Positions 9,101-17,653 of a stretch of 64,000 nt of DNA are shown piece after piece. Position numbers and translations under genes: made by a program. Under the pieces are notes generated by a model that saw only the letters and a list, made by a program, of their open reading frames with translations, searched no databases and was not told the DNA's origin. The stretch's first letter is position 1. The number at the start of each line of letters is the position of its first letter. Origin of the DNA: Kibdelosporangium sp. MJ126-NF4 (GTDB taxonomy: Bacteria; Actinomycetota; Actinomycetes; Mycobacteriales; Pseudonocardiaceae); NCBI RefSeq assembly GCF_000826545.1, contig NZ_CDME01000010.1, positions 1-64,000 on the forward strand, written 5' to 3'.

Positions 9101-12100
9101 AAATGCACCGCGGGCCTGGCCGGACTGATCAAGGCGGCGACCGCCGTGCACACCGGTGTCCGGCCGGGAACGTTGCACGTCACCAAGCCCAACACCTACT
9201 ACGACCAGGACAACAGCCCGTTCGCGTTCGGACACCGCACCTGGTCGGTGCCTGCTGAGCTGCGCACCGCGGGCGTCAGCGCGTTCGGCTTCGGCGGTAC
9301 GAACTTCCACACCGTCATCACCGGGTACGGCGGTGTCGACGAACCACGGCACGGTCTGCGGGAATGGCCCGCGGAACTGGTCGTGTTCCGTGGCACGGAC
9401 CAGGCCGCCGCGCGACGGGCCGCCGACCGGGTGGCACGGCTGGTGCGCGCCAACGACGAGGCAGGACGCCCCCACGGCCTGCGAGACCTGGCGGCCACAG
9501 CGGCCGCCATTGCCCCGGGACAGCCGATCCAGGCGGTGGCCGTGGTGGCGGACTTCGAGCAACTGTCCGCCGCGGTGGCTGATGTCCAGGCCTGGCGGGC
9601 GTCGGACACCGTTCGGCTCCGCGGCGAGGAGGACGCGCCGACGGTGGCGTTCCTCTACCCGGGGCAGGGCAGTCAACGGCCGGGCATGCTGCTCGACCTG
9701 TTCACCGCGTTCCCCCGGCTGCAGGAGACGCTGCGGCTGGCCGGTGGGCGGTACGAGAACGTCATGTTCCCGCCCTCGGCGACGACACCCGGCGACGCCG
9801 AACGGCAGAAGGCCGCGATCACCGACACCACCGTCGCCCAGCCCGCACTGGGCATCGCGGGTCTGGCCGTGACCAGGCTGCTGGACTGGCTGGGGATCCG
9901 GCCGGACATGGCGGGCGGGCACAGCTACGGCGAACTCGTCGCGCTGACCGCCGCCGGGGTGTTCGAACCGGAGCAACTTCTGGAACTGAGCGAGGCACGG
10001 GCCAAGGCGATCGTGTCCGCTGTTGGTATTGACCCGGGCATGATGGCCGCGGTCAGCGGCTCCATCGACGACGTCCGCGCGCTCGTGCCGGACAACGTGG
10101 TGGTCGCCAACCACAACTCGCCGACCCAGGTGGTGATCTCCGGCGGCACCGAGGCGATCGCCGACGCGGTCCGGCGGATGTCGGAGGCGGGCCTGTCCGC
10201 GCGGGCCATCCCGGTCGCCGCCGCGTTCCACAGCCCGCTCGTGGCACGTGCCGAGGACACCTTCGCGGACGTCCTCGCGGCACAGGAGCTGAACGACCCG
10301 GCCTTCCCAGTGTGGTCCAATGTGGACGCCAAGCCGCATGGTGACGTGCGCGCGACGCTGGCGCGTCAGGTGGCCGCCGAGGTCAGGTTCGTCGACCAGA
10401 TCGAGGCGATGTACGCCGCCGGTGCCCGGGTCTTCGTCGAGGCGGGCCCAGGGACGGTGCTCACCGGGCTGGTCGGCAGGATCCTCGGCGACCGGCCGCA
10501 CACCGCCGTGGCGTGCGACGCCCCCGGCCGTGCCGGGATCCCGACGTTCCTGCACGCGCTGGCCGGTCTCGCCGTCGCGGGAGTGCCGGTGAACGTGGCG
10601 CCGCTGTTCACCGGGCGGGCCGAACCGGTCCGGCTGGAGGAGATCCCCGCTCGTCCGAACTGGTTCGTCGATGGAGGACTCGTGCGTGATGTGAACGGCA
10701 AGGCGCTCGGCGGCGGCCTGCGCCCGGCCACCGAACTGCCGCAGGTGACCTTCACCCAGACCGGCGCCACCGCGCCGAACCGGGACGTGATCGTCAAGGA
10801 ATTCCTCGACGGCATGCGGGAAGCCGTTGCCGCGCAACGTGACGTGCTGCTCGGCTACCTCGGCACTGCTCCTGCCGCACCGGCGCTTGCCCCGTTGCCC
10901 GCGCCACAGCCGGTTGTCGTCGCTGTCGAGCCTGAGCCCGACATCGAACGGCCGGTGCTGGATGTCGGCACGGTGGTGCTGGAGACGATCAGCGCGCGCA
11001 CCGGCTACCCGCCCGAGATGCTCGAACCTGGGCTCGACCTGGAGGCCGACCTGTCGATCGACTCGATCAAACGCACCGAGATCATCGGCGAACTGGCCAC
11101 CGCGCTCGGGATGACCGGCGACGGCTCCGCGGTGGAGGCGCTCACCGGGATCAAGACGATCGAAGGCATTGTCGGCTGGTTCGCCCAGGCTGAGACAACA
11201 CACGCTGGCACAGCTCCCGTCCAGACAACGGCTCCGGCGGAGAAGGTTGCCGTGGAGGGTGGCAAGCCGGTGCGTCAGGTTCCTATCGTGGTCGGGATAG
11301 ACGCCTGCATTGAGCCTGTCTCGCTGGCAGGCCAACGGGTTCTGATTATCGACGACGGTGGTGACGTTGGGCTGGAACTCGCTGACCGGATCGAACGGCT
11401 GGGCGGCACTGTGCACGCCGTCGGACGCGTCACGACCACCGACGCGGACTACGTGGTGTATCTCAGCGCTTTGCGCTCGACCGGCGAGCCCACGCTGCCC
11501 GAGGCCTACGCGGAGATCCGCGCGAGCCTCCTGTCCGGGATCAAGGGACTGATCGTGGCGACCGCAGGCGGTGGCACGTTCGGCTTCGAGCCGGAGGACG
11601 GCCACGAACCGCTCGACCTCGGCATGCACGGCCTGATCCGCACGGCCGCCGTCGAATACCCGCACTCGCGCATCCGCGCGGTCGACGTGAGTACGAAGGA
11701 AAGTCACCGGCTGATCGCGGCGGCACTGCTCGCTGAACTGACCACAGTGGATGGACCGGCTGTCGTCGGCCACGCGTCCGGACAGCGTTACGCCATCGGC
11801 CTTGATGCCGTGGAGCTCGACGGCGACGGGCAACTGGACCTGAACCAGGACAGTGTGGTGCTGCTGACCGGCGGAGCACGCGGGATCACGGCACTCGCCG
11901 CGATCGAACTCGCCGAACGCACCGGCTGCCGGATCGAACTGATCGGCCGGACCGCGCCGCCGAAGGGACCGGAGGACGCACGGACCGTGTCGGCGACGAC
12001 GGAGGCGGACCTGCGCCGGGCACTGATCGAGACGGGCCTGGACGACCGCGAGGAGATCACCGCGACCACCCGCAGGATCCTGGCCGAACGCGAAGTCCGG

Positions 12101-12655
12101 ACCACCATGGACTCGCTGCGCTCCTCGGCGGCGTCCGTTCGTTACCACGCATGCGATGTGCAGGACACCGAGGCGGTGCACGCGGTGATCGGCGACATCG
12201 TCGGCCGGTTCGGTCGGATCGACGGTGTCGTGCACGGCGCCGGGGTGCTGGAGGACAAACTCCTGGCCGAGAAGTCACCCGAGGCGTTCGCTCGCGTCTA
12301 CAACACCAAGGTCGGCGGTGCCCGCGCGTTGGCGGCGGCGTTGCGGCACAATCCGAAGTTCGTGGTGCTGTTCGGCAGCATCAGCGGTGTGCTCGGCAAC
12401 CGGGGCCAGGCCGACTACTCGGCCGCCAACGACACACTCGACCGGATCGCGCGGCTCTGGGCCACGCAGACCAGTGCTCGCGTGGTCAGCGTCGACTGGG
12501 GCCCGTGGGCGGGCAGCGGAATGGCAGCGGGCCTGGCCGACGAGTATGCCCGTCGCGGTATCCAACTGATCGATCCCCGTGCGGGCGTCACGGCCCTGCT
12601 GCGCGAGATCGCGGTCGGCGACGCGGTCCAGGTGGTCTACCAATGCGCCCAGTAG
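6155..12655 (+). CDS. Iterative type I PKS subunit A: NMO-like barrels-KS-AT-ACP-KR (PUFA/hglE-KS type)
   Basis: A 2166-residue megasynthase. Residues 1 to about 560 are two consecutive nitronate-monooxygenase-like TIM-barrel units, each with a GG(I)-type phosphate loop (WAAGGIG; LFAGGIHDE). This family includes PfaD, the trans enoyl reductase of PUFA synthases. KS follows (about 625-1065) with Cys806 in DAACASS, His941 in HGTGT and the IGHTK histidine. AT spans about 1160-1480 with Ser1257 in GGHSYGE and a malonyl-like AAFHS motif. One ACP has Ser1637 in LSIDSIKR, as in PUFA synthases. KR spans about 1900-2150 with TGGARGI and Tyr2088 in QADYSAAND. AGGAGG at 6142-6147 sets the start. It overlaps subunit B by 13 bases. 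A single ACP argues against a true PUFA synthase. The likely task is building a reduced acyl chain. Confidence 0.88.
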   Translation: MSALSYRDLVIGVSPLAEPNAALVVAVERAGGLGVLDLGRDRVAAMAELELVRRRLGTPFGVRLGPDCPIRPDELPDEVDVVLTRQPFAGGDRSVLVEVTSLAEAHAAVERGADGLIARGCESGGRVGELTTFVLLQRLVTEFDVPIWAAGGIGPITAAAAVAGGARGVVLDSQFALVSEVRDCLDAELAAAVERTDGADTTIVDGRRVLTLPGAGYPVEIGQDGALASDLWRSYRTAGGVVQAIGKTVRANLESAARNPALRPGGIFCERAAGLRYPLAQGPMTRVSDQPAFAEAVAAAGGLPFLALSLMNGEQTRSLLTRTAALLGDRPWGIGILGFADPELRQAQLAEVLAVKPRYAIVAGGNPAQAKALDDAGIEAFLHVPSPALLRNFLDDGARRFVFEGWECGGHTGPRSSFTLWEQQISVLLGRASLADVSVLFAGGIHDERSAAMVSAMSASLTDRGAAVGALMGTAYLFTREAVEHGAISPVFQQVAVDCEETALLETSPGHSVRCAQSSFVDVFEQARAELADAPRQEAWERLEQLNLGRLRIASRALKRDGADLVAVGADEQRDTGMFMIGQVATLRSGLTDIATLHEQVTSTRLLRDRNAELAREPKPEDVRPLDVAIVGMAAMLPGAGDVAQFWANVVSGVDAIREVPADRWNPDLYAGATPSRWGGFLDPVPFDPLAYGLPPASLTSIEPAQLLALEAAARALADAGYRTRQFDRDRTSVIYGAEAGADLANAYTVRSALPALFGGTPDGLDEFLPKLTEDSFPGVLGNVIAGRIANRLDLGGANYTVDAACASSLAALDVACKELRAGTSDMVLCGAVDLHNSAHDYLMFASVQALSPSGRCATFDSAADGIALGEGVACVVLKRLADAERDGDRIYAVIKGIGASSDGKSLGLTAPRADGQRRALQRAYGSAGVSMKEVGLVEAHGTGTVVGDRTELAALTEMFTESGADTGSCVIGSVKSQIGHTKCTAGLAGLIKAATAVHTGVRPGTLHVTKPNTYYDQDNSPFAFGHRTWSVPAELRTAGVSAFGFGGTNFHTVITGYGGVDEPRHGLREWPAELVVFRGTDQAAARRAADRVARLVRANDEAGRPHGLRDLAATAAAIAPGQPIQAVAVVADFEQLSAAVADVQAWRASDTVRLRGEEDAPTVAFLYPGQGSQRPGMLLDLFTAFPRLQETLRLAGGRYENVMFPPSATTPGDAERQKAAITDTTVAQPALGIAGLAVTRLLDWLGIRPDMAGGHSYGELVALTAAGVFEPEQLLELSEARAKAIVSAVGIDPGMMAAVSGSIDDVRALVPDNVVVANHNSPTQVVISGGTEAIADAVRRMSEAGLSARAIPVAAAFHSPLVARAEDTFADVLAAQELNDPAFPVWSNVDAKPHGDVRATLARQVAAEVRFVDQIEAMYAAGARVFVEAGPGTVLTGLVGRILGDRPHTAVACDAPGRAGIPTFLHALAGLAVAGVPVNVAPLFTGRAEPVRLEEIPARPNWFVDGGLVRDVNGKALGGGLRPATELPQVTFTQTGATAPNRDVIVKEFLDGMREAVAAQRDVLLGYLGTAPAAPALAPLPAPQPVVVAVEPEPDIERPVLDVGTVVLETISARTGYPPEMLEPGLDLEADLSIDSIKRTEIIGELATALGMTGDGSAVEALTGIKTIEGIVGWFAQAETTHAGTAPVQTTAPAEKVAVEGGKPVRQVPIVVGIDACIEPVSLAGQRVLIIDDGGDVGLELADRIERLGGTVHAVGRVTTTDADYVVYLSALRSTGEPTLPEAYAEIRASLLSGIKGLIVATAGGGTFGFEPEDGHEPLDLGMHGLIRTAAVEYPHSRIRAVDVSTKESHRLIAAALLAELTTVDGPAVVGHASGQRYAIGLDAVELDGDGQLDLNQDSVVLLTGGARGITALAAIELAERTGCRIELIGRTAPPKGPEDARTVSATTEADLRRALIETGLDDREEITATTRRILAEREVRTTMDSLRSSAASVRYHACDVQDTEAVHAVIGDIVGRFGRIDGVVHGAGVLEDKLLAEKSPEAFARVYNTKVGGARALAAALRHNPKFVVLFGSISGVLGNRGQADYSAANDTLDRIARLWATQTSARVVSVDWGPWAGSGMAAGLADEYARRGIQLIDPRAGVTALLREIAVGDAVQVVYQCAQ

Positions 12656-15600
12656 ATGTCACAGTAGATGTAGCCATTGTGGGGATGGGAGCGTTGTTCC
12701 CCGGTGCGGACGATGCTCCTTCCTTCTGGCGCAACATCGTCGGCTCGGTAGACGCGATCGGCACGATCCCGGCGAACCGCTGGGACCCGGAGATCTACTA
12801 CGACACGTCCGGGAGCACTGCCAGCGACCGGTTCTACTGCAGGCGCGGCGGATTCCTCGACGAGCAGGCGACGTTCGACCCGACCCGGTTCGGCATCATG
12901 CCGTCCACAGTGGATGATGCCGAACCGGATCAACTGCTTGCCCTGCGCGTGGCGGCCGAGGCGATCGCCGACGCCGGTGGCGAACAGGCGCTGCCGGACC
13001 GGGCGCGGATCGGGGTCGTCGTCGGCCGGGGTGGTTACCTCACGCCGGGATGCGCGCGACTGGACCAGAGAGTCCAAATAGGACATATTATCTCGGTCGT
13101 CAGCGACCTGGTCCCCGGTGTGGACACGGCCGCGTTGCGTGCCGCCATGCGTGAGCGGCTCGGCCCTGAGCAACCAGAGGCGTCCATCGGGCTCGTGCCG
13201 AACCTGGCGGCCTCACGGATCGCCAACCGGTTCGACCTGCTCGGCCCGGCCTACACAGTGGACGCGGCGTGTGCGTCGGGTCTGGTCGCGGTCGAGCACG
13301 CGGTCCGGGAACTGGCCTCGGGTCGCTGTGACGCGATGCTCGCCGGTGCCGTGCACGTGTCGCACCACCCGACGCTGTGGAGCGTGTTCACGCAACTGCG
13401 TGCGTTGAGCAAGCAGCAGCGGATCCGCCCGTTCGACCGGTCGGCCGACGGGACACTGCTGTCCGAAGGCGTCGGCATGGTACTGCTCAAGCGCCTGACC
13501 GATGCTCGCACGGCCGGTGACCGGGTCTACGCCGTGATCCGCGGTGTCGGTGCGGCCAGCGACGGCCGCGCGACCAGCATGATGACGCCCAACCCCGAAG
13601 GCCAGTTGCTGGCGGTGCGGCGGGCCTGGCAGGAAGCCGGTCTCGAACCGGGGGATGGCCTCGGTCTGATCGAGGCACACGGCACGGCGACGCCCGCCGG
13701 TGACGCCGCCGAACTGGCCACCATGGCCACAGCGTTCGGCAACAGCGGTGCCCCGGTGGGGATCGGCACGGTCAAGTCCATGATCGGCCACGCGATGCCC
13801 GCTGCCGGGATGGCCGGGTTGATCAAGGCCGCGTTCGCCGTGTACCACGCGATTCTGCCGCCCACGTTGCACATCGACGACCCGCATCCCGCCTTGGTGG
13901 GTACCAGGTTCGCGCCCGTGCTGCGGCCGGGCGAGTGGGAAGGCCCGCGTCGGGCAGGCGTGAACGCGTTCGGATTCGGCGGTATCAACGCGCACGTCGT
14001 GCTGGAGCAAGCCGGGGAATCCCGTGCGGTGGAGGTCAGTCCGCCCACGCCCGTGCTGATGCTGTCGGCGGACTCACCCGAGGACCTGGAACGGGAACTG
14101 CTCGCCGACGACGGCGACCTGCTCGGCCGGGCGGCCCGCCGGGCCCGGCCGGAGCAGCGGCCGTGCCGCCTGGTGATCTGGCAGCCGGACGCCCGCAGGC
14201 TCAAGATCGCCCGGCAGGTCGTGGCCAGGGGCCGGACGTGGACCGGCAGGCATCACATCTGGTTTTCGCCGGAGCCGCTGCTGACCCGCGACGACCAGAT
14301 CGCGTTCCTGTTCCCCGGTTTCGAACAGCGCGGCACGGCGGAACTGGCGGGCGAGGAGTCCGTTGTGGAGCACGCGCTGACGCTGGTGCGGGCGGGGCGC
14401 AGGCAGGCACACAAGCTGCGCGAGGCCGGGATCGTGCCGAGTGCGATGGCCGGGCACAGCATGGGGGAGTGGACCGCGATGATCGTCGCGGGCATCTACC
14501 CCACGATCGACGAGTTCGTCGACTCGATGCGGCCTGGCATGGTCGCGGTCGCCGACGTGGTCTACGCGGCACTGGGCTGTTCCGCGGCGAAAGCTGAACA
14601 GGTGCTGGACGAACTGGCGGTGGACGTCGTGGTCAGCCACGACAACTGCCCGCACCAGTCGGTGATCTGTGGCCCGGCCGACGACCTGGCCACAGCCGTG
14701 GAGAGCCTGAAGCGCCACGGCGTGCTCGCGCAGATCATGCCGTTCCGCACCGGATTCCACACTCCAGCGCTCGCACCGCACATCGCCGCCGCTCGTACCA
14801 CGATGGAAGCACTTCATGTGTCTCCGCCGTCGATTCCGGTCTGGTCCGCGACCTCACTCGCGCCGATGCCGGACGATCCCACCGAGATCCGTGAACTCGT
14901 GTTACGGCACCTCGTCGAGCCGGTTCGGTTCCGGCCGCTGCTGCAACGCCTGCACGCGAACGGCATCCGCGCCTTTGTCCAGGTCGGCGCCGGGAGCCTG
15001 CCCGGCTTCGTCGAGGACACCCTCGGCGGCGAGCAGTTCGTGACCATCGCGGGCGACTCGGAACACCGGGCCGCTGCCGCCCTGTGGGCGTTCGGAATGA
15101 AACGCCCCACGGCGGGCAGGAAACTCGCACTCGGCCGTACACCAATGCGGCTCGAACCGATCACGGTCGAACAACCCGTGGCGGTGCCCACGGACACGGC
15201 GGTGGGGGCCGCGCTGAGCGCCGTGCTCGCGCAGACCACCGCGGTGGCACGAGAAGTGACACAGGCGCTGGCCGAACCGGCACCGGTCGAGATCGAACGG
15301 ACCGAGGTCTTCTCGCTGCGGGCCATGCCGTACCTGGTTGACCACTCGGTGTTCGCGCAGGCCGACGGCTGGCCGGACCCGTCGGACGGGTTCCCGATCG
15401 TGCCGATCACCGGCCTCGTCGACGTGATCAAGGACGCCGCCCGCGCGCTCGTGCCCGGACACGTGGTGACGGCGGTCGAATCGGTCAGGGCGATGCGGTG
15501 GCTTGAGGTCGAACCGGCTCAGGAAGTCCGGATCACCGCAGCGCTCGACGGCGACCTGGTGCGTGTGCGGGTCGGCGACTACGCCGAAGGACTGGTCCGC

Positions 15601-16584
15601 ATCGAGCGCGACTACCCGGTGCCGGACGAACGCGCCTACCCGCCGTTGCGGGAGCCGCGTCCCGCACCGGTCAACGCACGTGAGCTCTACGACGAGGGCT
15701 GGATGTTCCACGGCCCCAGGTTCGCCGGAGTCAGTGAGATCACCACACTGGCGGACAACGGGATCACCGGCGCGCTGACGGCCCTGCCGTCGCCCGGCGC
15801 GCTGCTGGACTGCGCGGGCCAGCTGATCGGGCACTGGATACAGGTCAGCCGGGACGTCGACCAGACCGTGCTGCCCACCGGGATCGAGCGGATCCGGTAC
15901 TACGGGCCGGATCCCGAGCCGGGCACCCGGATCGCGTGTGACGCGTGGATCAGGGACGTGACCGCCGAGTTGATGCGCGCGGACGCGGAACTGCGGACCG
16001 AGGACGGCAGGCTGTGGTGCCGCATCGACGGGTGGACCACCCGCCGGTTCACCACCGACGACCGGATCTGGCAGGTCAAACTCCGTGCCGAGCACAACAC
16101 CCTGGCCGAGCCGCGCGACGGCGGCTGGGTCCTGGTCACCGAGAAGTGGGCCGACGACAGCGCGACCCGCGAGCTGATGGCCCGCCGGTACCTCACCGCA
16201 GCGGAACGGGCCAGCTACGCCACATTGGACCTGCGGACCAGGCGCCAGTGGCTGCTGCGCAGGATCGCGGCCAAGGACGCCGTCCGCCGCTGGCTGTGGA
16301 ACCGCGGCGCGGGCGCGATCTTCCCCGCCGAGCTCACGATCGCCGACGACGGCACCGACGTGCGCGTGCGCGGTGCGTTCGCGACACCGAAGGTCTCGGT
16401 CGCGCACTGCGCCGATCCCGGCAGGCCGTCGGCCCCGGGCTGTGCCGTCGCCATCGCGGGTGACAACGAGGTCGTGATCGACATCAGACCAGGTATCGAG
16501 GCCACGCCGGGCAGCGCGGTGGTCACGGATCAAGGAACGTCCTATGTGGTCGCATGGCGACAGACTGGAGAACGGCATGGCTGA
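12643..16584 (+). CDS. Iterative type I PKS subunit B: KS-AT-DH with truncated PPTase-like tail
   Basis: A 1313-residue partner of the upstream PKS. KS (about 8-440) has Cys210 in DAACASG, His346 in HGTAT and a third His near 382. The AT-like domain (about 555-840) keeps Ser606 in GHSMGEW, but its first motif reads FPGFEQRG instead of PGQGSQ. A double-hotdog dehydratase spans about 890-1130, with His901 in PYLVDH and Asp1056 in LLDCAGQ. The last 110 residues carry KDAVRRW (Lys1211), VSVAHC (His1255) and VVIDI (1277-1281), resembling the first part of a phosphopantetheinyl transferase, yet the chain ends without the second W-x-x-KEA element. No ACP is present, so it must use the ACP of subunit A or the free ACP downstream. 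The start overlaps subunit A; the ribosome site is weak, pointing to translational coupling. Confidence 0.85.
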   Translation: MRPVDVTVDVAIVGMGALFPGADDAPSFWRNIVGSVDAIGTIPANRWDPEIYYDTSGSTASDRFYCRRGGFLDEQATFDPTRFGIMPSTVDDAEPDQLLALRVAAEAIADAGGEQALPDRARIGVVVGRGGYLTPGCARLDQRVQIGHIISVVSDLVPGVDTAALRAAMRERLGPEQPEASIGLVPNLAASRIANRFDLLGPAYTVDAACASGLVAVEHAVRELASGRCDAMLAGAVHVSHHPTLWSVFTQLRALSKQQRIRPFDRSADGTLLSEGVGMVLLKRLTDARTAGDRVYAVIRGVGAASDGRATSMMTPNPEGQLLAVRRAWQEAGLEPGDGLGLIEAHGTATPAGDAAELATMATAFGNSGAPVGIGTVKSMIGHAMPAAGMAGLIKAAFAVYHAILPPTLHIDDPHPALVGTRFAPVLRPGEWEGPRRAGVNAFGFGGINAHVVLEQAGESRAVEVSPPTPVLMLSADSPEDLERELLADDGDLLGRAARRARPEQRPCRLVIWQPDARRLKIARQVVARGRTWTGRHHIWFSPEPLLTRDDQIAFLFPGFEQRGTAELAGEESVVEHALTLVRAGRRQAHKLREAGIVPSAMAGHSMGEWTAMIVAGIYPTIDEFVDSMRPGMVAVADVVYAALGCSAAKAEQVLDELAVDVVVSHDNCPHQSVICGPADDLATAVESLKRHGVLAQIMPFRTGFHTPALAPHIAAARTTMEALHVSPPSIPVWSATSLAPMPDDPTEIRELVLRHLVEPVRFRPLLQRLHANGIRAFVQVGAGSLPGFVEDTLGGEQFVTIAGDSEHRAAAALWAFGMKRPTAGRKLALGRTPMRLEPITVEQPVAVPTDTAVGAALSAVLAQTTAVAREVTQALAEPAPVEIERTEVFSLRAMPYLVDHSVFAQADGWPDPSDGFPIVPITGLVDVIKDAARALVPGHVVTAVESVRAMRWLEVEPAQEVRITAALDGDLVRVRVGDYAEGLVRIERDYPVPDERAYPPLREPRPAPVNARELYDEGWMFHGPRFAGVSEITTLADNGITGALTALPSPGALLDCAGQLIGHWIQVSRDVDQTVLPTGIERIRYYGPDPEPGTRIACDAWIRDVTAELMRADAELRTEDGRLWCRIDGWTTRRFTTDDRIWQVKLRAEHNTLAEPRDGGWVLVTEKWADDSATRELMARRYLTAAERASYATLDLRTRRQWLLRRIAAKDAVRRWLWNRGAGAIFPAELTIADDGTDVRVRGAFATPKVSVAHCADPGRPSAPGCAVAIAGDNEVVIDIRPGIEATPGSAVVTDQGTSYVVAWRQTGERHG

Positions 16585-16864
16585 GTCGAACGTGCTGGAC
16601 GAGGTGGTCCGGCTGATCGTCGATGTCGTCGGCGACGACGTGCTGGTCGGCGTCGAGATCACGCCGGAGACGACGTTCAGCGACGACCTCGGCCTGGAGA
16701 GCATCGAGTTCGTCGCACTGGCCGAGAAGCTGCGCGAGCGCTACGGCGACCGGGTCGACCTGGTGGCGTTCCTCGGCGAGATGGACATCGACGAGATCAT
16801 GGCGATGAATGTCGGCAGACTCGTCGACCACATCGAGGCGCAGCCCGTCCCGAGCAGCGGCTGA
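16577..16864 (+). CDS. Discrete acyl carrier protein
   Basis: A 95-residue acidic helical protein of ACP size with the phosphopantetheine site in DLGLESIEFVALAEKL. Its Ser lies in L-x-S where canonical ACPs have D-S-L, so it is an LES variant. It overlaps the end of PKS subunit B by 8 bases; GGAG at 16565-16568 gives the ribosome site, and the in-frame start upstream lacks one. It is probably a second carrier for chain loading, chain transfer to the glycosyltransferase steps, or service to subunit B, which has no ACP of its own. That division of labour is inference. Confidence 0.85.
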   Translation: MAESNVLDEVVRLIVDVVGDDVLVGVEITPETTFSDDLGLESIEFVALAEKLRERYGDRVDLVAFLGEMDIDEIMAMNVGRLVDHIEAQPVPSSG

Positions 16865-16867
16865 CCC

Positions 16868-17653
16868 GTGGCCGAGATCCACGCCCGCGGCCTGCGGTTC
16901 CACGTCCAACAACTGGGTGCCGAGAACACCGGCCCCACAGTGGTGTTCGTGCACGGGCTCGTGATGGACAACCTGTCCAGCTTCTACTACACGCTGGCCG
17001 CGCCGCTGGCCAAGGCAGGCGTCCGCACGATCCTGTTCGACCTGCGCGGGCACGGCCTGTCCGCGCGTCCGGAGACCGGGTACTCCCCGCAGGACAGCGC
17101 GCTGGACCTGGTGGCAATCCTCGACGAGCTCGGAGTGCACGAGCCGGTCCACCTGCTGGGCAACAGTTACGGCGGCGTGGTCGCGATGCACGCGGCGCTC
17201 AAGGCCGTTCACCGGGTCGCCGGGGTGGTCGTGGTGGAGGCGGCGTGCGCCGGGCGTTCCGGTGAGCTGTGGGTCGAGGACATCGTCAACACGCTCAGCG
17301 TGGCCGCGCTCGGCCTGGAGTACGACCGGACCGGCGAGCAGTTGCTGAAGCTCGGCCAGCGCAAGGTGGCCAAGCTGGCCACCAACGCCGACTCGCTGCT
17401 CAACCGGACCTCGCTGATCGACGACCTCGTGTCCGGGGCGCTGCTGTCCGAGGCGGACCTCACGCAGGTCGGGTGCCCGGTGCTGGGTGTGTTCGGTGCC
17501 GAGTCGGAACTGGCCGGTGCGGCGAAGGATCTCGACCGACTGGTGCCGGACTGCGAGACGCACGTCATCCCCGGGCTCGGGCACACCGTGTTGCGCGAGG
17601 CGACCGGTGAGCTGATCCAGCGGGTGCTCACGTGGCTGGAGAAGCATCCATGA
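16868..17653 (+). CDS. Alpha/beta hydrolase (putative chain-releasing thioesterase/esterase)
   Basis: A 261-residue alpha/beta hydrolase. The oxyanion segment FVHGLVMD, the FDLRGHGLS strand-turn, the nucleophile elbow GNSYGG (Ser), and the late His in PGLGHTVL are all visible. The acid residue is likely an Asp/Glu after strand 6 (FGAESELAG region). It starts with GTG three bases after the ACP stop and ends in a 4-base overlap with the glycosyltransferase. In this context it probably releases or edits the polyketide chain, but it could equally be a tailoring esterase. It has no signal peptide, so it is cytosolic. Confidence 0.85.
   Translation: MAEIHARGLRFHVQQLGAENTGPTVVFVHGLVMDNLSSFYYTLAAPLAKAGVRTILFDLRGHGLSARPETGYSPQDSALDLVAILDELGVHEPVHLLGNSYGGVVAMHAALKAVHRVAGVVVVEAACAGRSGELWVEDIVNTLSVAALGLEYDRTGEQLLKLGQRKVAKLATNADSLLNRTSLIDDLVSGALLSEADLTQVGCPVLGVFGAESELAGAAKDLDRLVPDCETHVIPGLGHTVLREATGELIQRVLTWLEKHP

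Noticed and set aside
8180..12235. Minus-strand open frame of 1351 codons
   Set aside because: It runs antisense through the NMO/KS/AT/ACP/KR gene, has no domain I recognise and a low-complexity His/Arg/Gly-rich composition. Long shadow frames are expected opposite high-GC genes.
12655..12661. TGTCACA near the start of PKS subunit B as an ECF41 site
   Set aside because: It lies inside the coding sequence and has no CGTC at the needed spacing, so it is taken as chance.
6155..16864. Enediyne PKS (PKSE) interpretation
   Set aside because: PKSE is one KS-AT-ACP-KR-DH-PPTase protein flanked by a TEBC thioesterase and UNBL/UNBV genes. Here the domains are split, NMO domains are present and none of those partners occurs.
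6155..16864. True omega-3 PUFA synthase (pfaABCD)
   Set aside because: PUFA synthases have five or more tandem ACPs, a twin-DH PfaC and a separate PfaD. This locus has one cis ACP, one DH and fused NMO units.
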